A stretch of 64,000 nucleotides of DNA from Ooceraea biroi (lineage: Eukaryota > Arthropoda > Insecta > Hymenoptera > Formicidae), in NCBI RefSeq assembly GCF_003672135.1, contig NC_039511.1:7094464-7158463 (forward strand), given 5' to 3'. Both the position numbers and the translations under genes were made by a program. Each line of letters starts with the position of its first letter. Positions within the stretch are counted from its first letter, which is position 1. Shown piece after piece: positions 59,183-64,000 of the stretch. Under the pieces are notes generated by a model, which was not told the DNA's origin, did not search any database, and was given only the letters and a program-made list of their open reading frames with translations.

Positions 59183-60194
59183 CTACCACTCGATGTCGCG
59201 AAGAAAACGCAGACACAACTGCCCGCAGATCTGCTCGTCGTACGTCTGATATCGGTAGCGATAGTACGCGATCGACGCGGTGCCACCCAGATAGCGCTCG
59301 AGTGCGCAGGTTACCGAAACCGTCAAAGTAGACGACCCTCTCGCCCCTCTTAGCGTACGCGACCCAATGGGTCCCCGGACACGCGGAGGCGTCGAGGTTT
59401 ACGACGCCGCACTCGTTGCGACGCGCTCGCGCGGGTAACGCGTCGCGCATAAACACCCTTCTGAAGAACGGCACGCGAAGACGCGCGATCGCCGCCGCTA
59501 GCTGCGGGCCCGTCGTCGCGCCAGGTGGCAATCCTAGCGCTGACGGGGACGTTTTTTTTTTCGTACCGCGACCGCGTGCGTGCGGCGCGAGATAAAGACC
59601 ACGCCCTTTTATCGCACGATTGTGACGTTGCAGCTCCTCCAGCTGACGACGCTTAGCCTTGCTGTCGTTCACCGCCTTCGCGACGCCGGCCGCACCATCG
59701 ATCAGTGACCCGAGTGCGCCTAGGACCGGTAGGAAGCCGCCGCGTTTCGCTATCGGGAACGTCCTCGCCGGTCTCTTGGTCGCAGTGGTTACCCTCTTCC
59801 TCCTGCTCGTCGTCCTCTTTATACCAGGCGCCGATCGCCTCTTGCTCCTCAGACCCATTCCGAGTTTCGTCTTTGCCTTCATGGCCGCCCATACGGTCGC
59901 CGCGGCGGCCCTCTCACCCAGGCTCGAGTTGCTCGCCGAGATGCGCTCGCGCGCTCTGTCCGCGAGCACCCGGTCGGCCGCGTGCCGTTCGACCAACTCC
60001 CGGCTCCGCGAGTAGGCGATGTCATGCTCGCGACAGGCGGCGTCCAACGGGTTCACGCCGCGATCGTCTCGCGCGAGTCGTTTCGCGAGTCTCGTACCGG
60101 GCCCGCAGAACTGGTAGCCGGGAATATGCAGCTCGAACGGTAGCGCGTCTATGGCGCGATTGAGCAGACCCGCGCGGTGAGCGGTTAGACGCAT
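59183..60194 (-). pseudogene. Parvovirus-type phospholipase A2 fused to adenovirus-type cysteine protease, one frameshift
   Basis: The start is the ATG at 60194; the frame is open to GTG 60203, but ATG is preferred. The PLA2 domain (about residues 20-75) has the calcium-loop motif YQFCGPGT and the catalytic REHDIAY (His57, Asp58). A basic, Gly-rich middle follows, with KGRGLYLAP, resembling membrane-active or core linker proteins. The protease domain starts about FFRRVFMRDALP and has catalytic His in GTHWVAY (about 59364) and the acidic residue in VYFDGFG. The Gln...Cys part (ICGQLC, 59213-59240) is in the next frame after a one-base slip near 59295. The shifted frame ends at the TAG at 59183. 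Every catalytic residue is thus still encoded. Confidence 0.85.
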
Positions 60195-60280
60195 TCGTCG
60201 CACGTCGGAGTAACCGTAGACGCGCGCAGCAGCAGCAGCCTCGAGGTCGCGACTGATCGAACAGGTGAGTGCGTTCCGCG

Positions 60281-60288
60281 TATAAATA
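60281..60288 (+). promoter_or_regulatory. TATA box before the packaging ATPase
   Basis: TATAAATA, 38 bases before the ATG at 60326, in the 131-bp space between the divergent PLA2-protease and ATPase genes. No equally clear TATA box was seen for the minus-strand gene. Confidence 0.65.
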
Positions 60289-60325
60289 GCGGGGGGCGCC
60301 TCGACGGCGAGCGAGTTCGCGCAAC

Positions 60326-61018
60326 ATGCGCTACGTCAGGCAGCCCGTGCGAATACGAGTGTCGAACGTGGACGACAGGATCGGGAGTGGAGAGACGAAA
60401 GCGAGCAGGCACGGGTCTCTACTACCGACTACCATACGCGCCCTGGTGTGCGGACCGTCGGGATGTGGCAAGACGAACGTCGTGATCAGCCTGCTCGGGA
60501 GTCCGCACGGCGTGCGCTTCGAGAACGTGTACGTGTACTCGAAATCGTTGCAACAGCCGAAGTACCGCTATTTGGAGCGCCTACTCGGGTCGATGGACGG
60601 GATCGGTTATCACGCGTTCCACGACAGCGGTGACGTCGTACCGCCGCACGAGGTCCCGCCGCACTCGATATTCGTGTTCGATGACGTCGCGTGCGACAGG
60701 CAGGACGCCATGAGGGAGCACTTCTCGATGGGACGGCACTCGCTCGTCGACTGTTTCTATCTGTGTCAGACGTACGCTCGGATAACGAAACACCTGCTGC
60801 GCGATAACGCGAATCTGCTGATCCTCTTTCGACAGGACGGCACGAATCTGCGGCACGTGTATAACGATCACGTGAACACCGACATGACCTTCGAGGAATT
60901 CGCCACGCTGTGTCGCGACTGTTGGCGCCTACGGCACGGATTCCTTGTGATAGACAAGGACAGCGCGCTTCGGAGCGGTCGGTACAGGCGCGGATTCAAC
61001 GAGTTCGCCGTGTCGTAG
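60326..61018 (+). CDS. FtsK/HerA-type genome-packaging ATPase, intact
   Basis: This motor drives viral DNA into the capsid using ATP. The 230-residue protein shows Walker A CGPSGCGKTN (Gly43-Thr50), Walker B SIFVFDDV (Asp119-Asp120), FSMGRH (133-138), and a sensor-type CQTYARITKHLLRDNANLLI (Gln148). Length and motif order match the packaging ATPases of Polintons, adintoviruses and related viruses. The C-terminus is basic (RSGRYRRGFNEFAVS). No lesion is visible. It is followed after 33 bases by the DUF8207-like gene, so both may be made from the same promoter. Confidence 0.9.
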   Translation: MRYVRQPVRIRVSNVDDRIGSGETKASRHGSLLPTTIRALVCGPSGCGKTNVVISLLGSPHGVRFENVYVYSKSLQQPKYRYLERLLGSMDGIGYHAFHDSGDVVPPHEVPPHSIFVFDDVACDRQDAMREHFSMGRHSLVDCFYLCQTYARITKHLLRDNANLLILFRQDGTNLRHVYNDHVNTDMTFEEFATLCRDCWRLRHGFLVIDKDSALRSGRYRRGFNEFAVS

Positions 61019-61051
61019 CGAGGGAGCCGGGAGTGGGCAGTCGTCGCGGGC

Positions 61052-62175
61052 ATGTCGAGTGGTGCAGCCGCGCGTACGTTGCAGGAACGCGAGGCAATCG
61101 CGGAGAAGATCGTCCGCGCGCGCGAGTCCATCCGCAGGAAGCACCGGAGTCTGAGGACTGACAGAATGGACGACGAGCGGGCCCTGGAGACCCACTTCAA
61201 GCCCATCGTCGAGCCGTTGAAACGACTGGTCGAGCACACCGTCGGCGACAACGACGACGGATCCTACACCGGTGCCAACGCTGACGACGACGACGACAAC
61301 GTGTATCGCGTGAAGAGGAAATGCGAGTACAAAGACGCTGACGCCTCGTCATCCGCGATCGCGACACCGCAGAAGCGGCGGATGGTTACGCCACAGAGGC
61401 TAAAGATAGGCCGGCAGAGACTGAGCGCCACGTCAACACCGTTGATAAGCGCGACGCTCGGGTCCGACGCGGCGGTGCCGCTGAGCCCGCTGGAGCGATC
61501 CGTCGCCGAGGTCATGCGAACGGACGATAGCAGAGACGCTCTGCTCGCCACGCTGGGGCCATTGGGTCGGAAGTACGTGGGCGCTCTGTTCACGAACAGT
61601 GGTCGCGGGCCAGCCAGCAGGACGAGCACCATCGACACCGTGTACGGGTTGTATATCGGTGAGACCGGCACAATGCTCGGCGACAAGTGCTTCGATGTCG
61701 GCTCGGACGACACCATATTCGTGGACGGTACGCGGTACGAGGTACGCCCGGTCTGTACGAGCTGATCTTCATGCGTATGCTCGACGAGCGCGTGTACACC
61801 GTACAGGACACGACGATGTACCGCCGGATTCTGTCGGCGACGAACGCGCACAGGCAGCAGTATCAGGCGCACAGACCGATAAAGAGTAACAAGGGCTTCA
61901 AGTACAAGCAGATTATCGCACCGTTGATGTGCATTGACTCGGCCGCGGGTCACGGTGGAGCCGGTGTGGAACCGCAGCCACCACCACCGCAGTCGCTTCC
62001 AACCATAAGGGTAACCGACAACGCGATCGACTACGTGCACTGGGACGATCCGAACGAGCTGGTGGATCGCCTCAGGCTGATCGAGGCGTCTCGCGACGCG
62101 GGCAACGACTCGCACGACGCCGAGTTCCTGTCTATAATCGAAGAGCTCCGAGAGGCGGGTATCATTATGATCTGA
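61052..62175 (+). pseudogene. DUF8207-like Polinton-associated protein, one frameshift
   Basis: The ATG at 61052 starts MSSGAAARTLQEREAIAEKI, a charged helical N-terminus, followed by a low-complexity acidic/basic middle (DDDDDN...RRMVTPQR). The conserved core is TIDTVYGLYIGETGTMLGDK, DTIFVDGTRYE and, in the next frame, GTPGLYELIF, RRILSATNAHRQQYQ, NKGFKYKQII, IDYVHWDDPNELVDRLRLIE and EELREAGIIMI. The frame changes near 61752. The family name DUF8207 is from memory and should be checked. The role is unknown; its place directly behind the ATPase suggests a part in assembly. A 326-codon frame on the opposite strand is a GC-driven shadow. Confidence 0.75.
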
Positions 62176-62196
62176 AGCACCGTCCACGACGCATCG

Positions 62197-62859
62197 ATGC
62201 CCGTGAACAAGTTCGGCGCTACCCTCGCGCGGAGCGGCGACCACGAGACGGGGTTTCGGACATGCGACGTTCGCGGTTACGTGCGCAACAACGCTCTCTG
62301 TCGGGTCCCGGACGGCAACGAGTACGTCGCTAAGAGCGACGAATACGGCACGTGGCCATACCGCGGGAGGAGTACGATGCGGTAAACTGATACCACGTGG
62401 ACCAGCGGATCGGGTCGTTATCCAAGGCCCAGCGGAGGGACTATCGCGAGCTGCGGGAAGGCGGTCGACGCGCTACGAGCACACGTCGACAGTACGAACG
62501 GCGGGGTGGCTGAGTTGCGCAGGGTCTCGAGAAACGGGGCTGCGGATCAACGCTAGGAGGAGCGAATTACCGCGTCGCTGTCGCGCTCCAGTCCGACGGC
62601 CTCCCTCAGACGCAATTGCAGGCGCACGACGGAGGATAAAGTACCTCACGGAAACGTGTGCGAAGGCGCGCACGGAGCTAGATCCAACACGAACCGATTG
62701 GACAGGGTGACGAGGACCGCACAGTCGTGCGAGGAACGGGCGAACGATATCGAGGCAACTGTGTCGGGACTGCGCAGCGACCTGGCCGGACTCTCGAGAA
62801 ACGACGAATCAGCGCTGACATACGTGAGCATCGACAGACCGCCCGTAACGGGAGAGTGA
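62197..62859 (+). pseudogene. Possible fibre-like or tail-like gene, badly broken
   Basis: A frame starts MPVNKFGATLARSG at 62197 and stops at 62385 (DEYGTWPYRGRSTMR). Further on, 62656-62859 encodes a coiled-coil-like piece (SCEERANDIEATVSGLRSDL). The start and the coiled coil recall trimeric fibre-type proteins that accompany these elements, but the middle is out of frame and the identification is tentative. It begins 21 bases after the DUF8207-like stop. Confidence 0.4.
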
Positions 62860-62874
62860 AGCGAACGGACGAAC

Positions 62875-63060
62875 GCACCGACCGACCGACCGACCGATCG
62901 ACGGACGATCAACGGGTCGATCAACGGACCGATCAACGGCCGTCGACGGAACGAACGGGCGATCGACGGACCGATCAACGGATCGATCAACGGACGAACG
63001 CCGTTGACCGACCGAACGGGTCGATCAATGAACCGATCGTAACGGTAGATCGAATCCGTT
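62875..63060. repeat. Simple repeat of GACC / GATCAACGGACC units
   Basis: Short units ACCG, ACGGACCGATCAACGG and GGTCGATCAACGG repeat from 62875 to about 63035, then stop. The tract sits at the right edge of the recognised viral genes. It may be part of the element's end region or a local expansion. Confidence 0.7.
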
Positions 63061-63120
63061 CAAGTATTAGGGCGGAAGGAAGCGAATGCTTTTGGTGTAA
63101 TTTAATTCCCTTATCCCTTT

Positions 63121-63154
<34 letters not shown>

Positions 63155-63162
63155 TGGGTGTT

Positions 63163-63262
63163 NNNNNNNNNNNNNNNNNNNNNNNNNNNNNNNNNNNNNN
63201 NNNNNNNNNNNNNNNNNNNNNNNNNNNNNNNNNNNNNNNNNNNNNNNNNNNNNNNNNNNNNN
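63163..63262. other. Assembly gap (100 N)
   Basis: Exactly 100 N, preceded by a poly-T run (63123-63153). The missing right end of the Polinton-like element may lie here. Confidence 1.
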
Positions 63263-64000
63263 AAAAAAAAATAATATAATATTCATTTCTTAAAGAATTA
63301 ATAACTAAATATATAAAAAATAATAAAATTAAAGATCTCTTCCCGTTCATAAAAGGCTACTACGTAACTTAGGTAATAACTATAATTCTAAATTTAGTAT
63401 ATTGTATTGGTTTTACTTGTTTATGTGTTTTTTGGATTTTTCCTTTTTCCCTCTTAACTATTGATTAGCAACATTAATAAAATAAAATAATAATATGTTC
63501 GATATAATAGTTGGTACATATCGAAGGTCGGTAATTGGTTAAGTAGTGAATATGCGTTTGCCGGTAACCTGTCTTATATGGTTATACATTGTCGGTAACA
63601 ACTTATGATGTACTTTGGTTGACGATAAGTGTCAATGGTAAGTTATAATATTAACAATATGTTGGTAGTTTATACTGTAATTCTAGCGATTAATTCATAA
63701 ATGCGTTGAATAACCAAAAATAAAATTTTTAAAGTTATTGGACATCGCAGGATGTCACATGCTAACACTATTCCCGGAAAAGACTACATCTGTGACTTTT
63801 GTTCTCTATAGAAAGCAGTTCATTTGTTTTCTTTTGTTACCAATATTAATTTTTTGTTTTAATTGAAAAACAGATTTTTGTTTAATAGTTCTTTATTTCT
63901 TAGTTTTTAATAATGAAAAAGGAAAAATTTTTTTTTAAAAAAAAACAAGGATAGGCAACAAGGGAAAAATGAAATGAAAGATTTTTTATTATTAAAAACT
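63263..64000. other. AT-rich sequence without recognised features
   Basis: Very AT-rich, with no ORF of note, no repeat structure and no continuation of the GC-rich viral block. Confidence 0.6.

Larger units (their letters stand above)
53245..62859. mobile_element. Integrated Polinton/Maverick (adintovirus-like) element, virion module
   Basis: A compact GC-rich block unlike its AT-rich flanks. It carries divergent genes: small unknown (-), small helical (+), unknown 183-residue gene (-), major capsid (-), penton-like (-), PLA2-protease (-), packaging ATPase (+), DUF8207-like (+), fibre-like (+). This set defines the morphogenetic module of Polintons/adintoviruses. No DNA polymerase B, integrase, terminal inverted repeat or target duplication was found in the window. 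The limits given are those of the outermost recognised genes. A MITE has inserted at 55475-56358. Confidence 0.85.

Noticed and set aside
61264..62244. 326-codon frame on the minus strand opposite the DUF8207-like gene
   Set aside because: It is antisense to conserved coding, rich in Arg/Ser/Val as expected for a GC-rich shadow, and has no domain.
1..64000. tRNA or rRNA genes
   Set aside because: Scanning by eye for A-box/B-box pairs and conserved rRNA stretches gave nothing convincing; a covariance-model search would be needed to exclude them.

Overview
The window is insect genomic DNA, most likely from a hymenopteran and perhaps an ant. The basis is a short interstitial run of the insect telomere pentamer TTAGG, a mariner whose size and 31-bp ends resemble those of ant mariners, THAP/P-element and hAT remnants, and a Polinton/adintovirus-like gene set of the kind found integrated in insect chromosomes. 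Three 100-base runs of N (16933-17032, 50518-50617, 63163-63262) show that it is a scaffold of joined contigs.

Layout. 1-4.4 kb: a decayed P-element-like transposon with 28-bp inverted ends and a spliced THAP transposase. 4.4-9 kb: a foldback element with two equal 399-bp arms, then two opposed fragments of a hAT transposon. 9-12.1 kb: a 42-bp minisatellite and two head-to-head copies of a Tc1/mariner-superfamily (DD41D) transposase. The second copy is cut exactly by a gypsy-like LTR retrotransposon (12089 to the first gap). Its 2.06-kb LTR carries two unexplained small ORFs. 17-25 kb: three candidate exons of an unrecognised host gene, separated by long introns that hold a 515-bp satellite. 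25-45 kb: mostly gene-poor sequence with MITEs, foldback elements, a near-intact mariner and a tiny hairpin insertion. 45.8-50.5 kb: an inverted, indel-rich copy of 20.7-25.3 kb that ends at the second gap, suspected to be an assembly product. 50.6-53.2 kb: simple and tandem repeats.

The most interesting region is about 53.2-62.9 kb. This GC-rich block looks like an integrated Polinton/Maverick (adintovirus-like) element. It carries a nearly complete virion module: double-jelly-roll major capsid protein, penton-like minor capsid protein, a parvovirus-type phospholipase A2 joined to an adenovirus-type cysteine protease, an FtsK/HerA packaging ATPase, a DUF8207-like protein, a possible fibre gene and several small unknown genes. 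They lie in divergent blocks, and TATA boxes sit before three gene starts. The ATPase and one unknown gene are intact. Most others carry one to a few frameshifts or stops. No DNA polymerase B or integrase was found in the window, so the element is truncated, extends past the third gap, or belongs to a lineage with a different replication module.

All product names come from motif recognition by eye; no database search was run.
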